Source: Brachionus koreanus (taxonomy: Eukaryota > Rotifera > Eurotatoria > Ploima > Brachionidae). Taken from it: a stretch of DNA of 37,167 bases. The notes beneath the pieces were generated by a model. That model saw only the letters and a program-made list of their open reading frames with translations. It was not told the DNA's origin and did no database searches. Positions 21,090 to 31,330 of the stretch are shown in pieces. Made by a program: the position numbers and the translations under genes. The stretch is from positions 156,663 to 193,829 of the forward strand of contig PJRA01000313.1 in assembly GCA_016987375.1 (NCBI GenBank), given 5' to 3'. How positions within the stretch are numbered: position 1 is the stretch's first letter; the number at the start of each line of letters is the position of its first letter.

Positions 21090-21381
21090 CACTTCTACTA
21101 CAACTAAATCAACAACTTTTTGTTCAGGTTTTGGTTGTGGAGATGAAGTAGATAATGGCAGACCAGATCCAGCTTGTGGAAGTTCTTTGTACGGATGTCA
21201 TAATTTGGCTGGAACTCTTGTCGGCTGCTATGATCCTCAATCAGCTACTTGTTTTTTTGGTGGCAACATGTGTCCTAAACCATTGAAAGCTTGTTTGAAT
21301 CTTTTGTCTATTACACAAGGTGTTCCTTGCTATGATCCAGCTTTTTATAATTGCGTCAATGGAAATCTCATTCCTATTTAA
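19069..21381 (+). CDS. GH81 endo-1,3-beta-glucanase with CBM52-like C-terminal module
   Basis: A 770-residue secreted beta-1,3-glucanase, near-identical to the first copy over residues 1-673: signal peptide, catalytic Asp 415 in NDHHFHFGYF, and Glu 490 and 494. After a Thr-rich linker (TSTTTKSTT) it carries about 80 residues rich in Cys with two related motifs: CYDPQSATCFFGGNMCP, and CYDPAFYNCVNG near the end. This pattern is that of CBM52-type carbohydrate-binding modules, known attached to fungal GH81 enzymes such as fission-yeast Eng1, where they bind beta-1,3-glucan. There are no introns. AATAAA lies at 21423. The enzyme would be exported and held on insoluble glucan by the module. GH81 assignment is very secure; the CBM52 assignment rests on spacing of Cys, Tyr, Asp and Pro. 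Confidence 0.93.
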   Translation: MKYILTLFLIILIKGLTSSFGLLPDAVEHKVLPRTASTTNKYTPTNAWFQNWLVGTGENPIHTYPYIIKASRQGFTLCYPSQIINQNAYTLEVFLANWILSVRENFPAPKIDESTVNGDFFDIGAKVNFGDKFSVQVTRGYASVIVNLNSVSPVLTTIHAILTFETISDRAVKVSMNNNQIWLIQSEKKLTWTKGSSEIYGSVYSGWIKISIITGQIGEQNLISMHDTLITNGHVSYAVNRNEQNVQIKVDYNGQGLYYLLPHVVNPEQTSLITGANAKGIKGTYVLAKGQGYSYKLPLYPTPDNSVAVDTNEKKEKILDALKNDIDLEITSKDPYFGGKELARTARLIEIADLVKDYQSKEKLKNTLVNELDSYWFGVNNNKPALVYEPTWGGVVSRKSVGSAEEDFGIYYYNDHHFHFGYFIYAAATLVKYYPNYYNSRKEYFNLILSDFSGSCLYKELPCKPRNKDAFLGHSYASGLFEFADSKNQESTSEAINSYYAVRQLGKITGNKTLEDLGDYLLSSEIHATIVYWQIKKNSQIYSEPFSKNGVVGILWETKVDYATWFGGNVEFIYGIQMLPFTEITPSHLKKEWLAETRPIWSKALTSSTIEEGWKGFLLMADAIVDPNRPGLSNEIHSLSAYDNGNTRTNTLYFYYFVGGSPTDGSVTVTSTGTTSTTTKSTTFCSGFGCGDEVDNGRPDPACGSSLYGCHNLAGTLVGCYDPQSATCFFGGNMCPKPLKACLNLLSITQGVPCYDPAFYNCVNGNLIPI

Positions 21382-21726
21382 AATGAAATTTATTTAATGC
21401 ATTATTTATTTTATTTAATTTGAATAAATCAATAAATCTAAATATTAATTAATTCTTTTAAAAAATAAATAAATAAAATGGTTTTAGTAATCTAATTTAA
21501 GAAGGATGGAATTTATTTTTATAAATAAATTTCTTTTTTATTTTTAAAAACGAAAAAATAAATTTTCACATTTTCTTTATTTAATTCCATAAAGTTATTT
21601 TCTTCCATTTATTAAATATCTATAATCATTTTTATACTTTTTTAATTTTTTATTCAAAATTTTTTATTTTTTTTTATCTTAAAGAATACATTATAAAACC
21701 AAAATTTTATAAAATTAAAATTGTGA
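21382..21726. other. AT-rich intergenic spacer
   Basis: Contains the 3' end signals of the second glucanase gene (AATAAA at 21423) and nothing else that I can support. Confidence 0.35.
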
Positions 21727-21799
21727 GCTTCGATGGTGTAGTGGTTATCACATCTGCTTTACACGCAGAAGGTCGCGAGTTCGATCCTCGCTCGAAGTA
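21727..21799 (+). tRNA. tRNA-Val (anticodon UAC)
   Basis: A complete 73-nt cloverleaf without an intron. The acceptor stem GCTTCGA pairs with TCGAAGT (G1-U72 wobble) and the discriminator is A. The D-arm holds the A box (TGGTGTAGTGG). The anticodon stem TCTGC/GCAGA encloses the loop TTTACAC, giving anticodon TAC. The T-arm holds GTTCGATCC, the B box. Identical to the gene at 30927-30999. Confidence 0.97.
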
Positions 21800-22170
21800 C
21801 TTTTTTCAAAATTCCAACTGACATATTTATCTTTATGATAAAATTAATAATTTATTTATTAATGCTAAAAGGGCTTATAATCTTTTTTTTAAATTTTATT
21901 ACTAAATCTCCAAATGTAATAGCAAAATTCATTTAACTTTTCAAAACATGCATTACATTTATCGATTCAAGTTAATAGGAAATTACTTTCTATAAAAAGA
22001 AAGTGCTACTTCAATTAAGGTTTAGTTTTTTAAGATCTTTAACCTACATAATTATTTTTCTCCTGATAAAAAAATCAAAATTATTATAAAATTAATTCTT
22101 GAGACATTTATTTATTTTTTGTAACAATTATTTTGTGATTAAAGTTCACAAAAATGCTCTTTTATGAAAG
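21800..22170. other. Intergenic spacer, no feature seen
   Basis: Apart from the T-run after the tRNA, this AT-rich stretch shows no gene or repeat that I can support. Confidence 0.35.
21801..21806 (+). terminator. RNA polymerase III T-run
   Basis: Six consecutive T residues two bases after the mature tRNA-Val end, the standard Pol III stop. Confidence 0.8.
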
Positions 22171-23104
22171 CCAATAGAAACTCGATCAAATTTGAACCCA
22201 AACAATGTTGAAGATGATAAATCATTGATAATTGAGATTGAAGATGAGCAAATTACTAAACAGAAGCTAATTGTGTCGGAAAATGTATCAAACGAAGTCT
22301 TGAAAGAATACGCTAACCAAGAAGAAGCGATGGATATAATGCAAGAAAATTTATTGCAAATTCAAACCACTAAACATTCAAGTGGAAGACCTAATACTTT
22401 TTGAATGAAAAATTAATCCATTTCAAAATCAGAGTGAACCGGTAAACAAGAAAATGCAAATAAATTAATTAATACTTTCTATATTTTGTTTTATTTTTAT
22501 TTTTCTTTTAGTTTAACACTAGAAAGCCCGGCTGATTTTTCATTAAATTTCAAATAAATTTAACAAGATAAATTAAACATTTTCTTTGAAAATTTATTCA
22601 TTTTCTAAAAAATTAGAATCAAAATTTATAGATAATAAAAACTGTTTTTTAAAATTTTATTTAAATCAAGTTTCAATTTTTCAAAAAGGGGTCTAAAAAA
22701 CCCCTCGGGCGTTCTAGTGTTAAAAAAAAAACTTTATTACCTTATGTGTGAGTTTATTTTCTAAAAAAAATAATTTTGATAACAAATAATAAAATTAAAT
22801 TTAATATCATTTTTTCATTTATTAGCAGAAAAAATAAATTTATTATCTCGAAAATTACATGCCTTTTTTAAAATGTAAATACATAAATTGGCTATGAATA
22901 TCTTTACAAGATCTTTTGTACGGACGCGATAATTTGCTTATAAAACTGTTTGATATTTACATTACCAAACATTTAAATGTAATGCTTGAAGCGAACAGCT
23001 TTAATGAAATAGAAAAAGCCTTAGAAATATATACTTTTTATTCTTTTCAACACACAATTCTTGAAAGGATGCTAACTTTCTTTTACAAATGTTTTTATAT
23101 TTGA
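22171..23104 (+). CDS. Unrecognised gene fragments, two candidate exons
   Basis: Two stretches read as real protein. The first (22171-22404, after acceptor ATGAAAG) is acidic and helical: IEIEDEQITKQKLIVSENV, then EEAMDIMQENLLQIQ. The second (22911-23104, after acceptor TTTACAAG) reads LLYGRDNLLIKLFDIYITKH, then ILERMLTFFYK. A donor near 22379 (TTCAA|GTGGAA) would join them in frame; the intron would be about 530 nt and contains the MITE at 22513-22723. No ATG-bearing first exon is evident and neither part matches a family I know. The link between the two exons is a proposal; they may belong to different genes. Confidence 0.35.
22513..22723. mobile_element. piggyBac-type MITE A with TTAA ends
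   Basis: A 211-bp non-coding element bounded by TTAA on both sides. The ends are TTAACACTAGAAAGCCCG on the left and, reverse-complemented, TTAACACTAGAACGCCCG on the right: 17 of 18 bases match. A subterminal hairpin AGGGGT...ACCCCT lies just inside the right end. TTAA target duplication is the hallmark of piggyBac transposition. The ends match those of the element at 25639-25862, so both were probably moved by the same transposase. Confidence 0.85.
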
Positions 23105-23597
23105 ATTCTTTACTTAATTTAAAATGGAAATGACTCAAGAATCTTAATGATATTTCACATAATAATTAAATCATTAATAGCCCCCTATGGCATGGGCACT
23201 TAAACTCTTAAAAAAAAATTAATAAGAATTTTAATATTTAATTTTTAAATTTATTTATTTTAATTTTTAAATAGATGAAAACGTTCAAATGAGATTTATT
23301 GTTTAATAAAAAATTTTATTTTTTTTTCTTTTTGCTCATAATTTAAACTTTATTTTTGAGACTTTAATGATTTTTTTTTGAAATAAAATTTATTTAGTTA
23401 TTTTATTTAATTTAAAAATTTATCTAAATTTAAAATTTGAAATGCTTCATAAATAAGTTAACATAGAAAAAAAAATATTTGTCCGTTTGAAGACACATTA
23501 TTTGAATGCACTGTAGTTGCATAGAAACGACTTTTTTGACCAAAATTTTTTGCTAATAAAATAAAAATAAAATGTTACTTGAATTTGTTGAGACAAA
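23105..23597. other. Upstream region of TALPID3-like gene
   Basis: AT-rich DNA between the unrecognised exons and the ATG at 23598. It presumably holds the promoter and leader of the TALPID3-like gene, but no element stands out. Confidence 0.35.
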
Positions 23598-26500
23598 ATG
23601 ATAAAAGCCGCTTCCCAAAACTCACTACGCTCATCTGTCTCTTCGACTAATTCGGACCGTGGTGCCAAGACAAAAACTAATTTCATTGAACGAAACATAT
23701 TGAATGTAAAAGGTTGCAAAAAGTCTCAAGGCGAGCCAAATTTGGTGCAGTTAAATTGCCTCAATGACATAAAGCCAAGTCCCAGTCCACAATCCTCCAT
23801 CGAGCTTTTTGAAGAAATCGAAACAATTGAAACAATTGACCCTAATTATTTGCCTCAAGGTGAACAAAGCGAAGCTCTGGACGACCAAGTAAACATCAGC
23901 AAGAGTGAATTCTTTGATCGGAACAAAATACGCTCAGAATTTTCTCAAAAATTTTCCAACATAAAAAAAAGAGAAATAGTTCCTACGCTAATAGACTCGG
24001 GCTTTTCTCAAACAAGCGATGTTTCTAATCTAGAAACTTTGACTAATCAGTTTCAGTGCGATTTGGACACAAAGCTAAATTCAATAAAAAATCATCTAGA
24101 TGCTCTCAAATCTTATGAAGACTTACTGGTTCCAAAGCTTTTGGAAAAAAAATTCGAATCAAATTCAGAAATTGAATCGGACCGTTTGAGACATTTAGAA
24201 ATATTTCAGGAAAATCAATTCAAATTAATGTCACAACTAATAGATAAATTAAGACCATTGAATAATGCTGATTTGAATGGCACAATGGAGCCTAAGGTTA
24301 AATCAATCCAGTTCAATGACACAGTCGAGGTACTTGAGCCAAAAAAACGCCTCAAGTCACGATCAAAATCAAGGTCTATGTCAAGGAATGAAAAGAAAAA
24401 AATTGGTTCAAGTAGTTGTGAGGTGTGTGTTCGAGATTCAAGTAGAAGTAGATCGCCAGTAAAGTCCAAATCGCCTTTGAAAAAAGAGAAAAAATTTTTA
24501 CAAGAATTAATTGAGACAATACCGAAAAGTCCTGATGTTAGCTTTGTAAAAAATGAAGAAAAGCCAAGTTTGTTTGACGAGTACTTGAATAAAAAAAACT
24601 CGGAAAATTTATCGGATGTTCTAAAGCAATCCAACGAGCTGTTGTCTCAACTTGAAAGACAAGAGGAAATAAATCTTCGTTTTAAAGAAGAATACAGCCG
24701 AAAGTCAAAGTCAAAGACAAGTATGTTTGCTGACATAAAAGAAGTTCTCAAAAAAGTAGAAACCTCAAAGCAAAAAATTGATAGCTTGGTTCATGAATTA
24801 AACAATAAGAAAAAGTCTAAGGTTATAGATATGTACAATTTGGATTTAGATGGGTATGTTGTAAATTTTGTCTTTGATTTGAAAATTTTTTTTTTGTTAA
24901 TTTTTGACTGATATTAAAATTTTATTAGCATAAAAAAGAAAACAAATAAAATAGAATATTAATTGATATTGACCAAATATTAAGTTGTGTCAAAAAATTC
25001 TTTTGTACCTTAGGCGGGTTTTGGAGCCAAAAAAAACTCATGTCACGTCTCTTCAGCTTTGTTTTGGTTAGTAAAATAATTTGTACACTAAGAAAACGAG
25101 CCATTGAATCAAAGAAGAATATTTTTTTGTAATTAAACAATCTAATGGTCAAAAATTTTCTCTTCAGATGAAACAAAGTGAAACAATTGTTAATTCACCT
25201 ACTGTGCATGTTCGCAAAATTCCATTCAATTTGATAATATTGAAAATAAATTTCAATCAATTTAGGCAGTAGGTTAAACAACAGTTTTTTCACTTTGTTT
25301 CATTTGAAAAACAAAGTTTTGACCAGAAGAACAAAATTTATAAATTTTTAAAATTTTTCTATTTGAAATTTTGTGTTTAATTTCAAAATTCTTAGATTCG
25401 TAAAAAAAAACCATTCATCTAGAGAAATTAGAAGTAGCTGGTTGAATGGAGCGGGCTTAACAAAATGTTTTCAACTAAGCTTGAATTTTTATTAAAATTT
25501 CACATGCTTATTTTTTTTGGAATCTAACTGATACAACTAATTTTCAACTGATAAAACTATCAAAATAGGGAGAATATTAGATAATAAATTTCATCATTAA
25601 AAGAAAGTTTTCCCGTTGATTTTTTTAAATACAATATTTTAACACTAGAAGCACAAAGCATTTTTTCACGTTTTTTTAATTCAAAAATATATTATAAAAA
25701 AAATATAATAATTTTATAAATTTATATCATTTTTAAAGAAAATTTTAAAATCTACATAAATCAAAAAAGATATATTCATTTGAAAAATCTATTCAAAAGA
25801 TATGGGGATTTAAAAATTTTTTCAAACGAGTTATTTGACTCGTTTGGTGCTTCTAGTGTTAAGCAGTCAGACAATAAAACTTAAGTCTTCAATTTACACA
25901 TATACTTGGTCACTATTCTTTAACATAACAATCACAGACATGCCTGTAGAAAGTTGACGATACAATGAATGAGAACACTAGTGATGTTGGTTAAGCTGGT
26001 TAGCCAATTTAGTTAAACCAAGGTTAACCAATTCAAACTGGCTGAACAGTTGTTTACCAAAAGAACATGTCCATTAGAAAATCATTAAGAAGGAAGAAAG
26101 GCCAATAAATAATAATTATTGATTCCTAAAATTTAACCGTGCCTTTTAAATCGAATCTTGTATTTTTTTTTTAATATTTTTTATTTTCTTGTAATTTTTA
26201 ACTCATCACTTAAAATTTTTTAAATTTTTTGAAATAAAAAAAAGCTAGCTAATATCAGTTGATATTAACTAGTATCACTAACTTATTATTATTACTATCC
26301 CAGTGAATCATGACAAGCGTAATATTTTTGTAGAATGTGAAAATTGAAAACAAAATAAATTCTCAATTTTTTAAAGATTATTTTTTTTTTTTAATTTGGA
26401 AATTTTATTGTAACAAAAATAAATAAGATTAAACTTTTTTTTCTATTAGAAATGAAGAAGCAAAAATAAAAAAGCTTGTAGATGGGTGTATAAATGCTAT

Positions 26501-29500
26501 TTCAAATGATGTAAAGGTAAAAAAAATTTTTACTATTAACAAATTAGCAATTATTTTTTATGTAAAAAAAATAAAATTGTTTCCAAGGCAATTAAATAGT
26601 GTTAATTCTATCTATTTGTAGAAAGTTGTTGATCAAAAAATGATCGATGATAGTAGACATATCAAGCTAGAGGCAGAGCGTGACACTGCTTCGAAACGAT
26701 CGTCTCGAATTTCATCTCAACGGACAACAATCAACAATCAGGCCTTGCCCAAATCTAAACAAGTATCTGATGTTCACAAGTATTTGGGCAAAATATACGG
26801 CAAAAGTGTTTTAGATCAGATTAAAATTGATCAAGTTGAAGAGAAAAATCGACGTATGAGAGAAGAAGCCGAAATGCGCAAGAAAAAAATACAAACCGAA
26901 AAGACTAAAAAAATAAATCAACCTGTCAATCAAAAGGTTCAGTCAAAGCCAGCTAAAATTTTAAAGAAACCAGAGCCAGCTGTGGCTCACAGACCTGCTT
27001 TTGTCACCATACCAGTTCAATCCTATCCCGAGAATCACGTAAAAAATTTTTCACAAAAAATTGTCCATCGGACCGATAATGTCGGAATGGTCACTATTCT
27101 GCCAAGAGAAAAATCTCCAGTAAAACCGTCTAACTTTTCGACCCAAGTACTTCCGTCAATGAGCATAAATCCAGCACGTCAATCAAGTCCAGAAAAAAGG
27201 CTTAATTTTAAACAAATTGAAATTAAAGTTCAAGATGAGGAAAAGTCAGAAGATGAGACAGAAGGAACCGGCATAGGAATTAACATGCTTGGCGCTAGAA
27301 AGGAAGATGTGCCAGTGGCCAAAGAGGACTTATCTGTGCCAGCTGTTGGTGATCAAACAGCCGAAATGCAAAAATTCCTAATTGATAGAAATCTAAGCGA
27401 AAATAGAGTACTCGATTGGCTTGAGCAGGAAATTTTAAAAAATTTTCTTCTCAGACTTCAAATAGATCAAGAATCCGAAGAGGAAAATTTGACTGATAAT
27501 TTACAGCTTTTGGTTGATTTGGGCCAAGATGTCGATCCTGATTTGATCGAGTGTTTGACTAGAGAAGTTTTGAATGAAAAAATAGCTGCCATGATTGATC
27601 GCAGAGATGAAGAAGTGCAATCGGAAATAATCGACCAACAACCAGTTGCTTCAATACGCAAAAGTCTGGAATTTTTGGAAAATAAAAAAGAATCCAAAGA
27701 GTTTGTCGAAGTATCAACTCCAAAAGTGACACCGCCACAATCACCAATTACTGTTAAGACTGTTGAGCCCGAACCGATTAAAAAAGAGCAAGAATTTCAG
27801 TTTATTCAATTGATTAATGATGATGAGGAAACTGAATCTGTTTTGGAAGTAACTCTAGAAGAAAGTGATAATGAAGAAAATTTTGATCAAATGATTAGCT
27901 CCAAGTCAATTATGATTCCGCCAACTCCAAGAGAAACTCCACAGCCAAGTCCTGAGCCGCCAAAAACTCCCAGTTTGTCTGAAAGAAGTCCACCAAAGGT
28001 GAAAGAAATTCAACAAGCTTCTCCTCCACCAGAGCCTAAGCCACGGGTTGTGCTTATCGATTCTAGCATTCAGTGTGATCCGGAACCAAAGTCGGATCCT
28101 AAGCCTGTTATTATTGAAAAAATAATTGAGCAACCTAAAGTTGTCGAAACAGAAAAAGAATTGACCGAATCGACAAATTCATACTCAACCACATACACCT
28201 CCACTACTATTGAAAGTGAAAAAACTCAAAGTGAAAGCGACAGCTATTTTTCTGATGGTGCTTGGCTTTTGAGTAAAAGTGAAGGCGAAATTGTCAAATT
28301 CAATAATAATGGTATTTTATCTATTTTTTTAAATAACTATCATTTATTAATTTTTAAGCTAAATAAAAATTTACATAAATTGAGGTTAAGTGCACAGAAA
28401 AATAAAGTTTTAAAATTTTAATAGAGTTAGTTGTCAATTAAATAATATTTAAAAGCATGACTTAAAATTGTTATAGAATTTTTTTTCTTTAAGGTTCAAA
28501 ACTTGTTTTACTCAATGTATTGGTTGATAAAAAGCTTGAATCAGTCACAGTTAAGATGTATGAAATTCTAATCATATTCTTATACATGTACTGACGTAAT
28601 TGTCCGAATTTAGTGTGACATGTTACTAAATAAAATAATGATTTATAGAGAGTAAAAGATGAAGAATGATTTTGATATCTTTGAAAAGGAATAGCATATT
28701 TTACTTTATTTTTAAAAAAAAAAATTTCAATTTTTAAATCTTTTATCTTCAAAGTACTTGTAAATAAAAATGAAAATTCTCATTTTTTTTGAAAATTACT
28801 CAATTTAGGATTGAAAAATAGGGTGCTATATTTCAAAAAAATTTAAATAAATTCGGATTATCACGATATTTTGCAGATTTTTAAATTTTTTTAAAAAGAT
28901 TTGAGCTATACAAGCTTCTTATCAGCTGATACATTGATTTTTGATAATACATATTTTATTGAGTCTAGATGGCCACGGTTCGAAAACTTTAACATAGATT
29001 CAATTGAATAAAAGCATAATTTACTAAAGCTAAATTGTTCTAAATAAAAATTCAAAGTAACTAATCTAAAATTTTCTAAAATAATTATCAAATTTAAAAA
29101 TCTTTTAAGTTTCTAAAAAATTTTGCTTGAATAAATTCTGTTTTGGTCCAAATTCTTACAATTTATCTTGGATAATTATTTCAAAATTAAACATTCAATG
29201 TTAAACTTAACTTTTTAGGTCTGCATATTTCCGAAAAATTTTTATGCATGCATAAGTCTTCAAAATAAATTTCAAAATTTTTGATATAATAAATTTCGAA
29301 AAAAATCTAGTTCTCATCAAAAGTAATAACTGTTGTTGCTGAGAGGCATTTTTTTCAATAATGACGTAACAGTACCAAAATTTAAAAATTTTAATTTTAT
29401 AAAATTTTTTTAGGATCATATAAACAAAAAGTTAGACTTTTGACTTGATCATTTTCTAGAGTATTCAATTCTGTTTATTTTAATATATAAAGGTTTATAT

Positions 29501-30692
29501 TTTTTTTATAGAAAAAATATTTTTAAATGTAGAAAAGATACTTGGGAAAATAGGAAAAAGAATGTTAATCTTGATCTTGAAAAATTGATATCCAATACCA
29601 ATCACATGCTTGCATATAAATTTTTTTTTCCAATATTGACAACTGCAAATATTCAAATAATAAATAAAAATTAATTAAAGTTTTAGAATAACAATGATGC
29701 TAAAATCAAAAAATCAAAGTTTTTAAAAAACGCAAAATTTTATGACTCAACATTTTACTTATTTAAAAAAAATGATTAAATAATAATTTATACTTTAAAG
29801 GCTAAGTAGAAAGTATTTTTTTAAGATGCAAGAACTATCAATTTGATAAAAAATCTTTTACTTTAAACTTACTTTTTCACTTTTAGCTTAAATTTATTTA
29901 TAAGGCCTGATGGTCTAGTGGTATGATTCTCGCTTTGGGTGCGAGAGGCTCCGGGTTCGATCCCCGGTCAGGCCCTTTTTTTCTAATATTCAAATCGAAT
30001 ATTTTTTTAATATTAAATTTTTTTTCCAAGATTATGTAAACTTGGATTTGGAAGCGGCAACAAAAGGAATGATTTTGAATCCAAGATTGAAAAAGCAATC
30101 AGATTTAACTAGTAATAGTGAAGGAGAAATTCAAATGAACAAATTGAATTCGGAGAATATAAAGTCTTATGCAGGTATGAAAGCTCGTGCTGGAGTGAAC
30201 GTAATTACTGTTGAGAAAGAAAAAGGAGAAGTTGGTTCAACTTCTAGACGTGGTAGTGAAAAAAGTGAGGGAGAGGTGATGAACCCAGCTATTGAATTAA
30301 TGAATAAAAAAAATGAATTAATTAATGAAAGCATTAAGTTAAAAACAAAAAGTAAGAAAATTGTTAGTCTTAGTGTTAGTCCTGAGAAAAAAAATGCTAA
30401 GAATAACATTAGAATAAAACCGATTTTAAACGAAGCCGTTGTTAGAGATTCAAATGATTTTGAGCGAAAAATAGTCGCCTCTACTCCCGATACATCTCTA
30501 TTTTTATCTAATCAATTAGCCAGTTCTAATCAAATTCTAAATGATAGTGATCTTCATGAAAATGAAAATTCCAATTTAAAAAAGTCTTTTAATAAAAATA
30601 GCATTTTGATATCAACTAATTTTAGCACAACAAAAAATGATGATGACGATGATGACACTTTGAACAATACTTCTGATTTAGATGAACATTAA
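23598..30692 (+). CDS. TALPID3: TALPID3-like centrosomal/ciliary protein, four exons
   Basis: Proposed exons are 23598-24853, 26450-26516, 26622-28311 and 30031-30692. All joints keep frame (phases 2, 0 and 1) and give 1,224 residues. The protein is coiled-coil and disordered. A helical region lies at about 150-220. An Arg/Ser-rich stretch follows at 251-297 (RSKSRSMSRNEKKK). A coiled coil at about 376-441 (FADIKEVLKKVETSKQKIDS, continuing across two introns to IKKLVDGCINAIS) resembles the TALPID3 core. Further on are DVHKYLGKIYGKS near 490, WLEQEILKNFL, LGQDVDPDLIE, a Pro-rich region and SKSEGEIV near 995. TALPID3 sits at the centriole distal end and is needed for ciliogenesis and Hedgehog signalling. 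The family call is from memory of motifs. The last exon (another SEGEI, Asp run at the end) is supported only by phase match; a competing exon could start at 28494. Intron 1 holds two inverted-repeat elements, intron 3 a tRNA-Pro. Confidence 0.65.
25146..25325. repeat. Inverted repeat in TALPID3-like intron 1
   Basis: Arms of about 59 bp (25146-25204 and 25267-25325) are reverse complements with some mismatches. They share TGGTCAAAA at the tips, ATGAAACAAAGTGAAA in the middle and ACCTACTG at the inner end. The loop is about 62 bp. No target-site duplication is clear. Probably an old MITE; it is unrelated to the nearby piggyBac-type element. Confidence 0.7.
25639..25862. mobile_element. piggyBac-type MITE B with TTAA ends
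   Basis: A 224-bp non-coding element bounded by TTAA. Both ends read TTAACACTAGAAGCAC inward, a perfect 16-bp match. A subterminal hairpin (AACGAGT...ACTCGTT) lies inside the right end, the same layout as MITE A. The first 12 bases are identical to those of MITE A while interiors differ. It lies in intron 1 of the TALPID3-like gene. Confidence 0.87.
29904..29975 (+). tRNA. tRNA-Pro (anticodon UGG)
   Basis: A 72-nt cloverleaf without an intron. The acceptor stem GGCCTGA pairs with TCAGGCC; the discriminator is C. The A box is TGGTCTAGTGG. The anticodon stem CTCGC/GCGAG encloses TTTGGGT, giving anticodon TGG. The T-arm is CCGGG TTCGATC CCCGG. It lies about 55 bp before the proposed last exon of the TALPID3-like gene, on the same strand, so it is nested in that intron if the exon is right. 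Confidence 0.97.
29976..29982 (+). terminator. RNA polymerase III T-run
   Basis: Seven T residues directly after the tRNA-Pro discriminator base. Confidence 0.8.
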
Positions 30693-30926
30693 CTTTTTTA
30701 TTTAGTTAATTTTTTTACTAAAAATAAAGATTTTTTTATAAATTTGATAAAATTTGATCCTTAAAAAAATATTAAACTTGATCATTTTCAAATTAATCTT
30801 TTGATTAATAAAAAATATTCCAATGACAATTTTTCGAAATAAAAAAATTTTGTTTTTTAATTTTTCTTCAATTAATTGAGGCGTTTCATCAAATTTTTCC
30901 AAGAGTAGTTTAACTATTTAATATAT

Positions 30927-30999
30927 GCTTCGATGGTGTAGTGGTTATCACATCTGCTTTACACGCAGAAGGTCGCGAGTTCGATCCTCGCTCGAAGTA
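30927..30999 (+). tRNA. tRNA-Val (anticodon UAC), second copy
   Basis: Identical over all 73 nt to the gene at 21727-21799, including the G1-U72 wobble pair. Flanks are different except for ACTT-like bases after the 3' end, so it is not part of a large recent segmental duplication. Confidence 0.97.
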
Positions 31000-31003
31000 C
31001 TTA

Positions 31004-31008
31004 TTTTT
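31004..31008 (+). terminator. RNA polymerase III T-run
   Basis: Five T residues four bases after the tRNA-Val end. Confidence 0.6.
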
Positions 31009-31330
31009 ACTAAAAATAATGACTTTGGCTATTTAATTTCTAATGAATTTTTATAGCAATAATGTTACCATAAAGATAAGCTAAATGAATGTGTTGTAAG
31101 TCTTACTGATCTTTTTTTTAATAAAAAAATTTTGAATGAGATTTAAGAAAAATCAAACTTCAGATAGATTTTTTATTAAAGATAAAAATAAAGATTCTTT
31201 ATATATTTTAATATTAAAATGAAAATTTTTAAAAGTTATTTGAGAGAAAAATGAAAATAATTCTACATTTTCAAATTTTTAGATTTTTTCTGCTTTTTTT
31301 TATACAATTAAAAAAATTCAAAGAAAATTT

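Noticed and set aside
25970..26060. GGTTAA/CCAATT direct and inverted motifs that look like hAT transposon ends
   Set aside because: The motifs are short and irregular, with no paired termini or target duplication; too weak to call an element.
28494..28595. Alternative terminal exon of the TALPID3-like gene
   Set aside because: It has an acceptor in the right phase and reads as protein for about 34 residues, but it has no donor in the phase needed to reach 30031. I kept it only as an alternative to the proposed last exon.
28489..29419. Several minus-strand open frames of 60-90 residues
   Set aside because: No recognisable motifs, no consistent codon texture and no splice partners.
29898..30098. 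Minus-strand open frame across the tRNA-Pro gene
   Set aside because: It is the antisense of the tRNA and of the next exon.
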